A stretch of DNA of 64,000 bases, taken from NCBI GenBank assembly GCA_963800065.1, contig CAWCZO010000011.1, positions 372,001 to 436,000 on the forward strand. Reading direction: 5' to 3'. The notes under the pieces were generated by a model, which saw only the letters and a program-made list of their open reading frames with translations, was not told where the DNA came from and ran no database searches. Source of the stretch: CAWJFJ01 sp963800065. Its GTDB lineage: Bacteria; Actinomycetota; Acidimicrobiia; Acidimicrobiales; UBA8190. Numbering within the stretch: the first letter of the stretch is position 1; the number at the start of each line of letters is the position of its first letter. The position numbers and the translations under genes are program-made. Below, one piece after another: positions 25,568 through 33,897 of the stretch.

Positions 25568-26644
25568 TCACCGGATGACCTTCACCGGTGCCGGTGCCGG
25601 TGCCGGCGAGACCTCGCCGACCCTCCCGGCGCGTCGGTCGGACCAGACCAGGGCCGCCCATGTCCCCCAACCCGTCGGTAATTCGATCCAGAAGCTCAGG
25701 ATCCGGTAGAGCAGAACGGCCGCCACCGTCGAGGGCTCCGATCCCCCGAATGCCACCAGGGCGATGGTGAGGCTGCCCTCCACCACGCCCAGGCCGCCGG
25801 GCGTGATGGGCAGATTGGCGGCCAACTGCCCGGCACCGTAGGCCAGGAGCAGACCCCGCCACGGGACACCGACGCCCACGGCCAGGAACGACAGGGCCAG
25901 ACACCCGCAGTCGAGGATCCAGTTGGCCAGGCCCCAGCCGGCCACCACGGCCACCCCCCGGGCGGTCAGGGTGACGGCCGTCAACCGCACGACGAAGGTG
26001 TCGATCCGCGTCCCGACGTCGCCCCGGGGCCATTTGAGCCTCCGCCGGCTGGTGGCGATGACGACCGTCACGACCCACACCAGGGCGCGTCGCTGGACGA
26101 ACAGCGCCCCCAGAACGAGAGCGGCGACCAGGACCCCGGCGGTGACGCCGATGAGATCGAGCCCGACCCCTTGGGCCCCGGCGATGGCCACCCCGGCGGC
26201 GGCCACCACGGCCAGGGTCACGGCCGCACTCACGAAGACGGCGCCCAGCGTCCATCCGGCCAGGGCGCTGTCGGCCCCGCGGCGGCGGTACTGGCGGAAG
26301 GCGAACACCGACGAGACGAGCGGGCCGGCGGGCATGGAGTTGGCGATGGCGGTCGACGCCAACGTCACCGCCGTGGCCCGGCCGAGCGACATCTCCACGC
26401 CGCCGGCCCACAGCAGGCGGCGCTGGACGAGGGCGAAGGCGATGAACGAACCCAATTCGGCGGCCGAGGCCGCCAGGATCCATTGCCAGCGGAGATGGTC
26501 CAGGTAGTGCGATGCACCGGACAGCTCGCCGCTCCGGCCGGCCACCGCCCACAGCGCCAGCGCGGCCAGGGCCAGCCCACCGGTGAATTTGATCCACGGC
26601 CAGGCGCGCCCGAACGGGCGGCGGCGCCCGGGACCATCCGTCAC
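25568..26644 (-). CDS. LPG_synthase_TM (UPF0104/AglD-type) membrane protein
   Basis: A 358-residue integral membrane protein with about eight helices. NSMPAGPLVSSVFAFRQYRRRG and AANLPITPGGLGVVEGSL are the two signature loops of the lysylphosphatidylglycerol-synthase transmembrane family (flippase/synthase fold). Without a C-terminal aminoacyl-transferase domain it is more likely a lipid or glycolipid transporter than a synthase. The GTG start overlaps the stop of the alcohol dehydrogenase gene by 4 bases (GTGA), showing coupling. Confidence 0.83.
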   Translation of the reverse strand: MTDGPGRRRPFGRAWPWIKFTGGLALAALALWAVAGRSGELSGASHYLDHLRWQWILAASAAELGSFIAFALVQRRLLWAGGVEMSLGRATAVTLASTAIANSMPAGPLVSSVFAFRQYRRRGADSALAGWTLGAVFVSAAVTLAVVAAAGVAIAGAQGVGLDLIGVTAGVLVAALVLGALFVQRRALVWVVTVVIATSRRRLKWPRGDVGTRIDTFVVRLTAVTLTARGVAVVAGWGLANWILDCGCLALSFLAVGVGVPWRGLLLAYGAGQLAANLPITPGGLGVVEGSLTIALVAFGGSEPSTVAAVLLYRILSFWIELPTGWGTWAALVWSDRRAGRVGEVSPAPAPAPVKVIR

Positions 26645-27696
26645 GTCGAAGCCGGCTCCACCAGGATCTTCACCTGCTCGTCGGGTCGGGCCAACGATTC
26701 GAAGGCACCGACCACGCCGTCCAGTGGCACCGTTCCCGTGACCATGGGGACCACGTCGACGTCTCCTTCGGCGATGGCGCGCAGCGCTCCGGCGAACTCG
26801 TCGGTCGAATAGGCCAGGGCGAATTGGATGGACAGCTCCTTGGCGATGGCGAAGAAGGGCACCACCTCGTCGGCCTCCATGCAGACGCCCACCACGGTGA
26901 TCCGGGTGCCCGGAGGGACGTCGCGCAGGAGCTGTTGGAGCATGCCGGGGACACCCACCGCTTCGAAGGCCACGACGGGCCGGCGCCCGTCGAGTCGGCG
27001 CCACGCCTCCACCACCGGTTCGCGCCCCGGGTCCACGGCCTCGGTCGCTCCCATCTTCACGGCCAGGTCCCGACGGACGGGCGAGAGGTCGGCGGCCACG
27101 ATCATCTCCACGCCGGCCAGGCGGAGCCCGGCTATCACCGCCAGCCCCACGGGACCGCATCCCACCACCACGGCCGCGTCGGCCGGCGTCACCTTCGACT
27201 TGGCCACGGCGTGCATCCCGACGGCCAATGGTTCGGTGAGGGCGGCGCTTCGGAAGTCCAGACCGTTCGGGACCTCGAGCATCAGAGGGGCTGTCAACAG
27301 CATGTACTCGGCGTAACCACCGGGGTAGTCGTTGTTGTAGGCCAGCTGGTGCACGCCCCCCGACGACAGCAGGACGGGGACCGATACCACCAGGGCGCCG
27401 GCCGGTGGTCCCACCGTGTCGGGCCCCAACTCGAGCACCTCCCCGCAGAACTCGTGGCCCATGATGATGTCGCGCGACAGGTCGATCTGCATGGTGGCCA
27501 GGCCACCGAGCTCACCCATGGACGGGAGCAGCTCGTCGGTCATCGCCGCCATCGTCTCGGCGTGACGAAGGAAATGGAGGTCGGACCCGCAGATCCCGCA
27601 TGCCCGGATCCGCACCAGGACCTGACCCGGACCGGGGCGGGGATCGGCCACGTCGTCGGTGACCAGCCGGTGCTCCCGCATGACGCACGCCCGCAT
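26641..27696 (-). CDS. Zinc-type alcohol dehydrogenase (MDR superfamily)
   Basis: A 351-residue NAD(P)-dependent dehydrogenase. Catalytic zinc ligands are visible as Cys36 (CGICGSD) and His81-Glu82 (MGHEFCGEV). The nucleotide fold has VVVGCGPVGLAVIAG (177-190). The four-cysteine structural-zinc loop usual after the GHE motif is absent; the segment there is VVSVPVLLSSGG, so it resembles the subset without a structural zinc. ATG 27696 has GGGAGGGG upstream. It heads an operon with the LPG-type membrane protein and lipoprotein. The substrate is unknown. Confidence 0.88.
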   Translation of the reverse strand: MRACVMREHRLVTDDVADPRPGPGQVLVRIRACGICGSDLHFLRHAETMAAMTDELLPSMGELGGLATMQIDLSRDIIMGHEFCGEVLELGPDTVGPPAGALVVSVPVLLSSGGVHQLAYNNDYPGGYAEYMLLTAPLMLEVPNGLDFRSAALTEPLAVGMHAVAKSKVTPADAAVVVGCGPVGLAVIAGLRLAGVEMIVAADLSPVRRDLAVKMGATEAVDPGREPVVEAWRRLDGRRPVVAFEAVGVPGMLQQLLRDVPPGTRITVVGVCMEADEVVPFFAIAKELSIQFALAYSTDEFAGALRAIAEGDVDVVPMVTGTVPLDGVVGAFESLARPDEQVKILVEPAST

Positions 27697-27763
27697 CTCG
27701 ACCCCTCCCTCTTCGCCACAGATCGTGGCACACGGGCCGCCGCCATCCCTACCATTGGGTGAA

Positions 27764-29206
27764 GTGCCCCATCCCCCCCTCACCGGCGCCGACCTCCGCC
27801 CCCCGCCGGCCGCATCCGAGGGGGGCGGGGGCGCCCGGGTCCCCTCGGCGGCGTCGGAGATCTCGTCGACCGTCCCCCTGCGGGCCCGAGTCCCGGGCAC
27901 CGTCCGAAGCGGCGTCCGCCAGCTCGACGGTCGGACCGTGGTGGTGGCCCAGTCAATCTCCGGCCACCATCGCGGGGCGCTCACCGGCGCCGACGGCGCC
28001 ACCATCGCCGACGCCGCCCGGATGGCCCTCGACCTGCATCTCCCCCTCGTCGTCGTGATGTCGTCGTCGGGGTCCGACGTCAATGACGGAATCGCCGCCC
28101 TGCACGGTTGGGGGGAGGCGGCGGCGGCCGTCGTCGCCTGCTCGGGACGGGTCCCCGTGCTGGCCGCCGCCACCGGACCGGCGGTCTCGGGCCCGGCGCT
28201 GCTCCTCGGACTGGCCGACCTCTCGGTGATGACGCTCGACGCCTTCGCCTTTCTGTCGGGACCCGACGCCGTGGAGGGGTTCACCGGGATCCGCGTGTCC
28301 CTGCACGAGCTCGGTGGTTCGGCCATGCACGCCACGGCCAGCGGCCTCTGCGCGCTCCTGGCCCCCGACCATTCCGACGTCCTCGACCTCGTCGGCGCCC
28401 TGCTCGGTTACCTTCCCGATCACACCGACACCGAACCGCCACGTCGCGCCACCGACGACCCACCGCAGCGTCCCGTGCCGGAGCTGCGCCAGATGATCCC
28501 GGCGTCGAGCACCGCCTCCTACGACGTGCGGGCCGTGGTCGGCGCCATCGCCGACGACGGCGAGATCCTCGAGGTCCGCCCCATGTGGGCCCCCCAGCTC
28601 GTGACGGCACTGACCAGCGTGGGGGGCATGCCCGTGGGGGTGGTGGCCAACCAACCCCGCTCCCTGGCCGGGACCCTCGATATCCCGGCCTCGCAGAAGG
28701 GCGCCCGTTTCGTGCGCTTCTGCGATGCCTTCAACATCCCCATCGTCACCCTGGTGGACACGCCGGGATTCCTGCCCGGAAAGGATCTCGAATGGCGGGG
28801 GATGATCCGCCACGGGGCCGAGCTGGCCTTCGCCTACGCCGAAGCCACGGTGCCCCGGGTCTGTCTGGTCCTACGCAAGGCCTACGGCGGCGCCTACATC
28901 GTCATGGATTCCAAGGGCATCGGGAACGACGTCTGCCTGGCCTGGCCCTCGGCCCAGATCGCCGTCATGGGCGAGCGAGGTGCGGTCCAGATCCTCCACC
29001 GAGGTGCCGGCGCCGAGGAGCTCAGACGACTGGAGGCGACCTACGCCGAGGAGTTCCTCACGCCGTGGGTGGCGGCCGAACGGGGCTTCGTCGACGAGGT
29101 GATCGACCCCGCCGACACCCGGGCCGGCGTCCACCGGGCCCTCACCATGTTGGCCACGCGGACCGAGCATCTGCCGGGCCGCAAGCACGACGGCGGGCCG
29201 CTGTAG
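27764..29206 (+). CDS. Acyl-CoA carboxylase carboxyltransferase (AccD/PccB type)
   Basis: A 480-residue biotin-dependent carboxyltransferase beta subunit. The N-terminal half has a degenerate crotonase-like fold (VAATGPAVSGPALLLGLADL); the C-terminal half carries GGMPVGVVANQPRSLAGTLD, ASQKGARFVRFCDAFNIPIVTLVDTPGFLPG and LRKAYGGAYIVM, the acyl-CoA and biotin sites. It transfers CO2 from carboxybiotin to an acyl-CoA such as propionyl-CoA. The GTG at 27764 is chosen; earlier in-frame sequence overlaps the divergent dehydrogenase promoter. The first 90 residues are atypical for the family. Its biotinylated partner is not in the window. Confidence 0.82.
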   Translation: MPHPPLTGADLRPPPAASEGGGGARVPSAASEISSTVPLRARVPGTVRSGVRQLDGRTVVVAQSISGHHRGALTGADGATIADAARMALDLHLPLVVVMSSSGSDVNDGIAALHGWGEAAAAVVACSGRVPVLAAATGPAVSGPALLLGLADLSVMTLDAFAFLSGPDAVEGFTGIRVSLHELGGSAMHATASGLCALLAPDHSDVLDLVGALLGYLPDHTDTEPPRRATDDPPQRPVPELRQMIPASSTASYDVRAVVGAIADDGEILEVRPMWAPQLVTALTSVGGMPVGVVANQPRSLAGTLDIPASQKGARFVRFCDAFNIPIVTLVDTPGFLPGKDLEWRGMIRHGAELAFAYAEATVPRVCLVLRKAYGGAYIVMDSKGIGNDVCLAWPSAQIAVMGERGAVQILHRGAGAEELRRLEATYAEEFLTPWVAAERGFVDEVIDPADTRAGVHRALTMLATRTEHLPGRKHDGGPL

Positions 29207-29286
29207 GGGGCGGAGGTGCTCCGAGACGTGACGTCTCACCGATGCCGGACACCATGACCAGCCGTCGTCGTCACGGCCCTGACGCG

Positions 29287-29320
29287 TCTCGCGGCCCCCG
29301 CCGAAGCGGGGGCCGCGAGA
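29287..29320. terminator. Bidirectional hairpin terminator between accD-type gene and pilA
   Basis: A perfect 15-bp stem, TCTCGCGGCCCCCGC (29287-29301) with GCGGGGGCCGCGAGA (29306-29320), and a CGAA tetraloop. It lies between two convergent genes, 80 bp after one stop and 45 bp after the other. No T-run is present, as is common in high-GC actinobacteria. Confidence 0.8.
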
Positions 29321-29364
29321 CTCACGTTCAGCTCGCCCGACAGATGCCGGGACGAGTCTTACGA

Positions 29365-30027
29365 TCAGGTGTTGGCCGGGGCCGCTCCGTAACTGGAGCC
29401 CCAGTTGAAGCCCGTGGCCGGGGTCTCGATGTAGCTGGCGTAGCAGTTGGCCGCGTCGTTGGGTGTCGACTTGGCGTAGTACGTCCCGGCGGTCGCGATG
29501 TTGACACCGCCGACCTCCTGAGCACCGGCGTGGCCGGCGGCGGCCCGGATGAAGCCCGTCCCGGCCACGGTCGCAGGCGTCGCCACCAGCTGAGCCACCC
29601 ACCAACAGGTGTTGGTCTTACTCAGCGCGGCGATGACCACGGCCTGCTGGTCCGTGGCGCTGGCGGAGTCGAAGGAGCCGATGCTGAGCTGGTTGGACCC
29701 GGCCGTCGGAGCGGTTGCGGCCGCTTCCCAGGTGAACTCCGGTGCCGAAGCCGCCACCGCCGCCTGGATCCCCGAGTAGGTCTGGCCGTTGGACTGGTAG
29801 ACGGCCGACGCCTCGGTGAGCCCGTTGGTCAGGTTGGACTGGGCGGCGCGGTCGTTGGCCGAGCTCGTCACCCCGAGGAAGGTCGGAATGGCGATGGCGA
29901 GCAGAATGGCGATGATGAGCAGGACCACCATGAGCTCGATCAGGGTGAAACCAGCCTCAGCGGTCCCCCCACCCTCGAGCTCAGCGTTCTGCGCATCGCG
30001 CAGGGCGCGTAGCACGGACTGGAACAT
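29365..30027 (-). CDS. pilA: Type IV major pilin (prepilin)
   Basis: A 220-residue prepilin. A 26-residue leader ends in Gly26, followed by the mature N terminus FTLIELMVVLLIIAILLAIA with Glu5 (Glu31 of the precursor), the standard type III signal for prepilin peptidase. The C-terminal domain has two Cys (CWWVAQ and NCYASY) that could form the D-region loop. The ATG at 30027 has a strong AGGAGG 6 bases upstream. It sits 202 bp after pilO, with a leader of its own, so it is probably transcribed separately and strongly. A hairpin terminator follows. Confidence 0.93.
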   Translation of the reverse strand: MFQSVLRALRDAQNAELEGGGTAEAGFTLIELMVVLLIIAILLAIAIPTFLGVTSSANDRAAQSNLTNGLTEASAVYQSNGQTYSGIQAAVAASAPEFTWEAAATAPTAGSNQLSIGSFDSASATDQQAVVIAALSKTNTCWWVAQLVATPATVAGTGFIRAAAGHAGAQEVGGVNIATAGTYYAKSTPNDAANCYASYIETPATGFNWGSSYGAAPANT

Positions 30028-30229
30028 GACATCCTCCTACATAGGCAATGGCTATCGCCTCCCCATCGGCAGGACGCCGGTACGGCTTGAGCCCTGGTCA
30101 GCCACAGCCCGCACAACACGCTCGGACCGGGATCCGGGGGCGGGCACAGGCGCCACTGGGCGGCGGATGACCGGGCGCGACCCGCTGGACCGGCCTCGCC
30201 GGTCAGGAGCGGGCGGGCGGGCGGGGACG

Positions 30230-30844
30230 CTACGTGACGGTGGCTCCCGAGGAACTGCAGACGTTCTTCTGGCCCGTGCTGTAGAAGATGTCGCCGCTCA
30301 TGTTCAGGGAGTAGCCGGTCGTCGACGGCGCCACGGCCTGGCCCCCGGTGGCGACGGCGCCACCGGTCACCGTGATCCCCGTCACGGTGAACAGCCGGGG
30401 GAACGTATCGAGACCCTGGAGGAACGCCGTCATCTGTCCGTACGTCCCCGACAGGGTCAACGACACGCCGATCGGCGTCACGCCGGCGGTGGGCGTTGCC
30501 GCGGCCTCGGTGACGCCGATGCTCGGGGTGTTGGGGTCACCGCTCGTCACGGCCAGATGCGTCACCTGTTGCAGGAAGACGTCGACGCTCGGGGTGCCGG
30601 GTATCTCGTTGAGATCGGTCGTGAGCTGCTGGCAGCTGGCTCCGAACTGTGTCTTCTCCCGCTTCAGGGTGGCGATCTTGAGCTGCAGGGAGGTCTGCTG
30701 GGCCTGGAGCTCGGTCTTCTGGGTCTGGAGCTTCGCCAGATGACTCCCTTCGGGAGAGATCCAGGCGGCGTAGAGCACCAGAGCAACGATGAGGGTGCCC
30801 ACGCCGGTGAGGACGGGGACGCGGAAGCGCTTCAGCTGTTCCAT
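30230..30844 (-). CDS. pilO: Type IV pilus alignment protein PilO
   Basis: A 204-residue bitopic membrane protein. A short cytoplasmic tail and one helix (VLTGVGTLIVALVLYAAWI, 11-29) are followed by a coiled coil (about 38-68, AKLQTQKTELQAQQTSLQLK) and a ferredoxin-like periplasmic domain. It pairs with PilN to link the pilus base and motor ring. The ATG overlaps the stop of the pilN reading frame by 4 bases (ATGA), which fixes the start. It is the last gene of the pilB-T-C-M/N-O run. Confidence 0.87.
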   Translation of the reverse strand: MEQLKRFRVPVLTGVGTLIVALVLYAAWISPEGSHLAKLQTQKTELQAQQTSLQLKIATLKREKTQFGASCQQLTTDLNEIPGTPSVDVFLQQVTHLAVTSGDPNTPSIGVTEAAATPTAGVTPIGVSLTLSGTYGQMTAFLQGLDTFPRLFTVTGITVTGGAVATGGQAVAPSTTGYSLNMSGDIFYSTGQKNVCSSSGATVT

Positions 30845-31050
30845 CAGTACTTTCCGTTCTTGGCCAGAGTGGCGCCACTGGTGAGCGACAGGGTGGACTG
30901 GAAGTCGACGGCGGTACCGGAGCCCGACGGGGCATTGGTGACGGCACTCACCCCGGGTGGGTCGAACATGACCGTGTTGGTGATGTCGTCGATCCACTCG
31001 GCCACCGGGGAGAAGTGGGCCACGCCGGGGAACGTCCCGCCCACGTCCAC
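30844..31050 (-). CDS. pilN: Displaced C-terminal piece of the PilN part
   Basis: The frame reading VDVGGTFPGVAHFSPVAEWI to GATLAKNGKY continues the periplasmic PilN domain after the C7 tract. A GTG at 31050 could start it, but no ribosome binding site is seen, so it is more likely the true end of the 30948-32606 protein after a +1 correction. Its stop overlaps the pilO ATG, as expected in the operon. Confidence 0.7.
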   Translation of the reverse strand: MDVGGTFPGVAHFSPVAEWIDDITNTVMFDPPGVSAVTNAPSGSGTAVDFQSTLSLTSGATLAKNGKY

Positions 31051-32606
31051 GGAGATGGTTCCGACGGCGCCCGTGGGGATGGTCCCGGCCGCCCCCCCGC
31101 CGCCGGCGTCGGTGTCGACGTCGGAACGGTGGTCGTCGTGGTGGCCGTCGACGACGTCCCGGTGGCCCCGGTGGGAGCCGTCGTCGTGGCCGGCGGTTGT
31201 GCCGTGCCGGCGAAGGAGGTCAGGCTCAAGCCCGTGGGCGTCGCCTTGCTCAACTCGGCCACCACGGCGGCCCAGTCAACGGCGGAGACGGTGATCTGGC
31301 TCACCTGCCCCTTGGAGGTCTGCAGCTCTTCGTTGGCCGCCACCACCTTGTCGTAGGTGGGGATCTGGGCGTTGAGTGCGCCCACGCTGGTGGTCAAGGC
31401 GTTGACGCTGTTCTCGGCGTCATGGACCCGGAGAAAGTTCAAGGCGCCGAAACCCACCAGCGCCACGCCGACGACGACGGCGGCCATGACGGCGTAGTGC
31501 TGGACCTTGCGCAGGAACAGCCGTTGCAGCACCTCGGGGGGAACCAGGTTGAAGTTCCGGACCGACGGGTTGGGCTCAGGAAGAGCCAGGCCGATGGGAG
31601 CGGCCAACACGGGGTCGATCGATGCCGCCTGGTCGGGCTGCAGGTCGAGAGCCGACACGTCCAGGCGCGCCAGCGGCGAGATCGCATTCACCGGAATGCG
31701 GACCTGGGCCTGGAGCTGCGGGATGAAACCACGCAGGAGGGAGCCGCCGCCGGTGAGCAGGACGCGGACGATGGGGGCGCGGCCCTGGAGAGAGGCGAAG
31801 TACTGGATGGAGCTGCGGATCTCGCCCACCAGCCCCTGGATGCTCTCCTGCACGGCATGCTCGGCCGCCTGGGACTGGGCCGACCCGTCTCCGAGTCGGA
31901 GCTTGATGCCCTCCGCATCGGCGAGCGGAAGGTCGAGGGCGGCGGCGATGGCCGCTGTCGCCTCGCTCCCGCCGGTCCCGATGGTCCGGACGAATTGGGG
32001 ACGTCCCTCCTGATGGACGACGACGACGGTCAGCCCGGCACCGACGGAGACGATCGCCTCGGGCTCGGTGGTGGGATTGGCGCTGTCGGCCAGGGCCCGG
32101 ACGAGGGCGGAGGAGACGAGGTCGACCCCCTGGACGTTCAGGCCGGCCTGCTCCACGGCGGCGACGACACCGTCGACGAGCTCCCGGTGGGCGGCGGCCA
32201 CGAGCACCCGTCGGGTGACGGTACCGTCCTCGGCTTTGTTGTCCCCCAGCACCTGGGTCGACAGGATCGTCTTGTCCGGCGGGAAGGGAATGACCTCCTC
32301 GGACTGGAACCGCACCGCACTCTCGACCTCGTCGTCGGGGACCCAGGGGAGATCGAGCTCACGGGTGATGACCCGCAGCCCGGCGATCCCCACCACGACG
32401 GAGTCGGAGATGAAGCGCCCGTTGTTCCACAGGCGGCGTATGGCGTCGGCCACCACCGGGACGTCCTTGACCTCGCCGTCGACGATGGCCTCCGGAGGGA
32501 GCCCGACCTGTCCGAAGGCGACCAGCTTGGGGGGTCCGGACCCGAACTCGAGCTCGGCGGCCCGGACGGCGCTGGTTCCTATGTCAAGTCCTACGACCTG
32601 CTGCAT
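30948..32606 (-). CDS. pilM: PilM-PilN fusion protein, frame broken near its 3' end
   Basis: The first 350 residues are PilM, an actin-like protein (VGLDIGTSAVRAAEL, ELDLPWVPDDEVESAVRFQSE, VRVLLTGGGSLLRG). They run without a stop into a PilN part: NFNLVPPEVLQRLFLR (cytoplasmic), one helix (AVMAAVVVGVALVGFGALNF) and a periplasmic coiled coil and domain. Fusion of these two motor-ring proteins fits their known contact. From the run of seven C at 31092-31098 onward, this frame becomes arginine/proline/serine-rich nonsense, while the correct C terminus continues in another frame (30844-31050). One missing base explains it. Confidence 0.85.
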   Translation of the reverse strand: MQQVVGLDIGTSAVRAAELEFGSGPPKLVAFGQVGLPPEAIVDGEVKDVPVVADAIRRLWNNGRFISDSVVVGIAGLRVITRELDLPWVPDDEVESAVRFQSEEVIPFPPDKTILSTQVLGDNKAEDGTVTRRVLVAAAHRELVDGVVAAVEQAGLNVQGVDLVSSALVRALADSANPTTEPEAIVSVGAGLTVVVVHQEGRPQFVRTIGTGGSEATAAIAAALDLPLADAEGIKLRLGDGSAQSQAAEHAVQESIQGLVGEIRSSIQYFASLQGRAPIVRVLLTGGGSLLRGFIPQLQAQVRIPVNAISPLARLDVSALDLQPDQAASIDPVLAAPIGLALPEPNPSVRNFNLVPPEVLQRLFLRKVQHYAVMAAVVVGVALVGFGALNFLRVHDAENSVNALTTSVGALNAQIPTYDKVVAANEELQTSKGQVSQITVSAVDWAAVVAELSKATPTGLSLTSFAGTAQPPATTTAPTGATGTSSTATTTTTVPTSTPTPAAGGRPGPSPRAPSEPSPWTWAGRSPAWPTSPRWPSGSTTSPTRSCSTHPG

Positions 32607-32655
32607 GCCACTCTCCCTCTCGGTACCGGACGGCGTCGCCCGGCGGGGTCCCGGC

Positions 32656-33888
32656 TCATTGCGTCGGGACGTGCTTGATGTAGTCGAACATCGGCAGGTA
32701 CATGCTCACGACCATGATGCCGACCATGGCCCCCATGACAACGGTGAGGATGGGCTCGAGCATGGCGGTGAGGTTGTTGACCGTGCCCTCGACCTCTTGG
32801 TCGAAGAACTCCCCCACTTTTCGCAGCATCGTGTCGAGGGCACCGGTCTGCTCGCCGACCTCGATCATCTGCGTCACCAGCGGGGGGATGATCTCAACGT
32901 GCTCACGCAGGGTGTCGGCCAGAGCCCGTCCTTCGCGCACACCGGCCTTGGCGTCCAACAGGGCGTCGCCGACGATCCGGTTCCCGGCCGTTTCGGCCAC
33001 GATGTCGAGCGACGCCATGATGGGCACCCCGGACTGGACGAGGGAGGCCAGGGTGTGCGAGAAGCGGGCCAGAGAGACGTTGTGGATCAGCTCCCCGAAG
33101 ATGGGCGGCCGCAGCTTGAAGGCATCCCATTTGTGACGTCCGGTATCGGTCTTGATCCACTTGCGCAGCAGCACCACGCCGGTGATGAGGATGGCGACCA
33201 GCAAGACGGCCCACGGACTGAGGACGACTTTCGAGGTGTCGATCATGATCTGCGTCGGGAGGGGCAGCTTGGCCCCCAATGACTTGAAGAGCTTCGAGAA
33301 GACCGGGACGATGAAGATCAGTAGGGCCAGGAAGATGATCACCATCACCGACAGGACGACGGCCGGGTAGGTCATGGCCGAGCGGATCTTGCGGTTCAGC
33401 TGTGCCTGCTTCTCCATGGTGGCGGACAGGTCGAGAAGGACCGAGTCCAGGTTCCCGCCGGCCTCTCCGGCCTGGACCATGGTGACGAAGAGGGTGTTGA
33501 AGATCTTGGGGAATTTGGCCACGGCGGCCGACAACGACGAGCCCCGCTCGACCTCCTGGAGGACTTCGCTCAGGACCCGGGCCAGCTCCTTGTTCTGCGT
33601 CTGCACCGCCAGGAGACTGAGAGCGCGCACCACCGACAGACCCGAGTCGACCATGGTGGCCAGTTGTCGGGTGGCCACGGCGGTCTCGGCCAGCTTGACC
33701 CGGTTGGTCAGACCGGGGATGGTGATCTCCCGGTGCACGTTGACACCGGACTTGGGGGTGACGGCGACGGGCATGTAACCCATCTCGCGAAGCTTCCCCA
33801 CCACGAGGGCGAGGCTGTCGCCCTCGAGCTGTCCCTGCACGAGGTTCCCGGTACGGTCCCGGACCTTGTAGTCGAATGTGAGTGCCAT
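32656..33888 (-). CDS. pilC: Type IV pilus inner-membrane platform protein PilC
   Basis: A 410-residue platform protein of the GspF/PilC family: an N-terminal FDYKVRDRTGNLVQGQLEGDS domain, then two T2SSF repeats (about 70-200 and 275-400) with the signatures RQLATMVDSGLSVVRALSLL and FSHTLASLVQSGVPIMASLD. Three membrane helices lie around 172-195, 222-240 and 380-400. It couples the PilB/PilT ATPases to pilin assembly. It starts 9 bp after the pilT stop, within the operon. Confidence 0.95.
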   Translation of the reverse strand: MALTFDYKVRDRTGNLVQGQLEGDSLALVVGKLREMGYMPVAVTPKSGVNVHREITIPGLTNRVKLAETAVATRQLATMVDSGLSVVRALSLLAVQTQNKELARVLSEVLQEVERGSSLSAAVAKFPKIFNTLFVTMVQAGEAGGNLDSVLLDLSATMEKQAQLNRKIRSAMTYPAVVLSVMVIIFLALLIFIVPVFSKLFKSLGAKLPLPTQIMIDTSKVVLSPWAVLLVAILITGVVLLRKWIKTDTGRHKWDAFKLRPPIFGELIHNVSLARFSHTLASLVQSGVPIMASLDIVAETAGNRIVGDALLDAKAGVREGRALADTLREHVEIIPPLVTQMIEVGEQTGALDTMLRKVGEFFDQEVEGTVNNLTAMLEPILTVVMGAMVGIMVVSMYLPMFDYIKHVPTQ

Positions 33889-33897
33889 GGCCGGCTC

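Noticed and set aside
30028..30229. Possible c-di-GMP riboswitch before pilA
   Set aside because: AGGGCTCAAGCC and a small stem were noticed, but the conserved GEMM core could not be matched.
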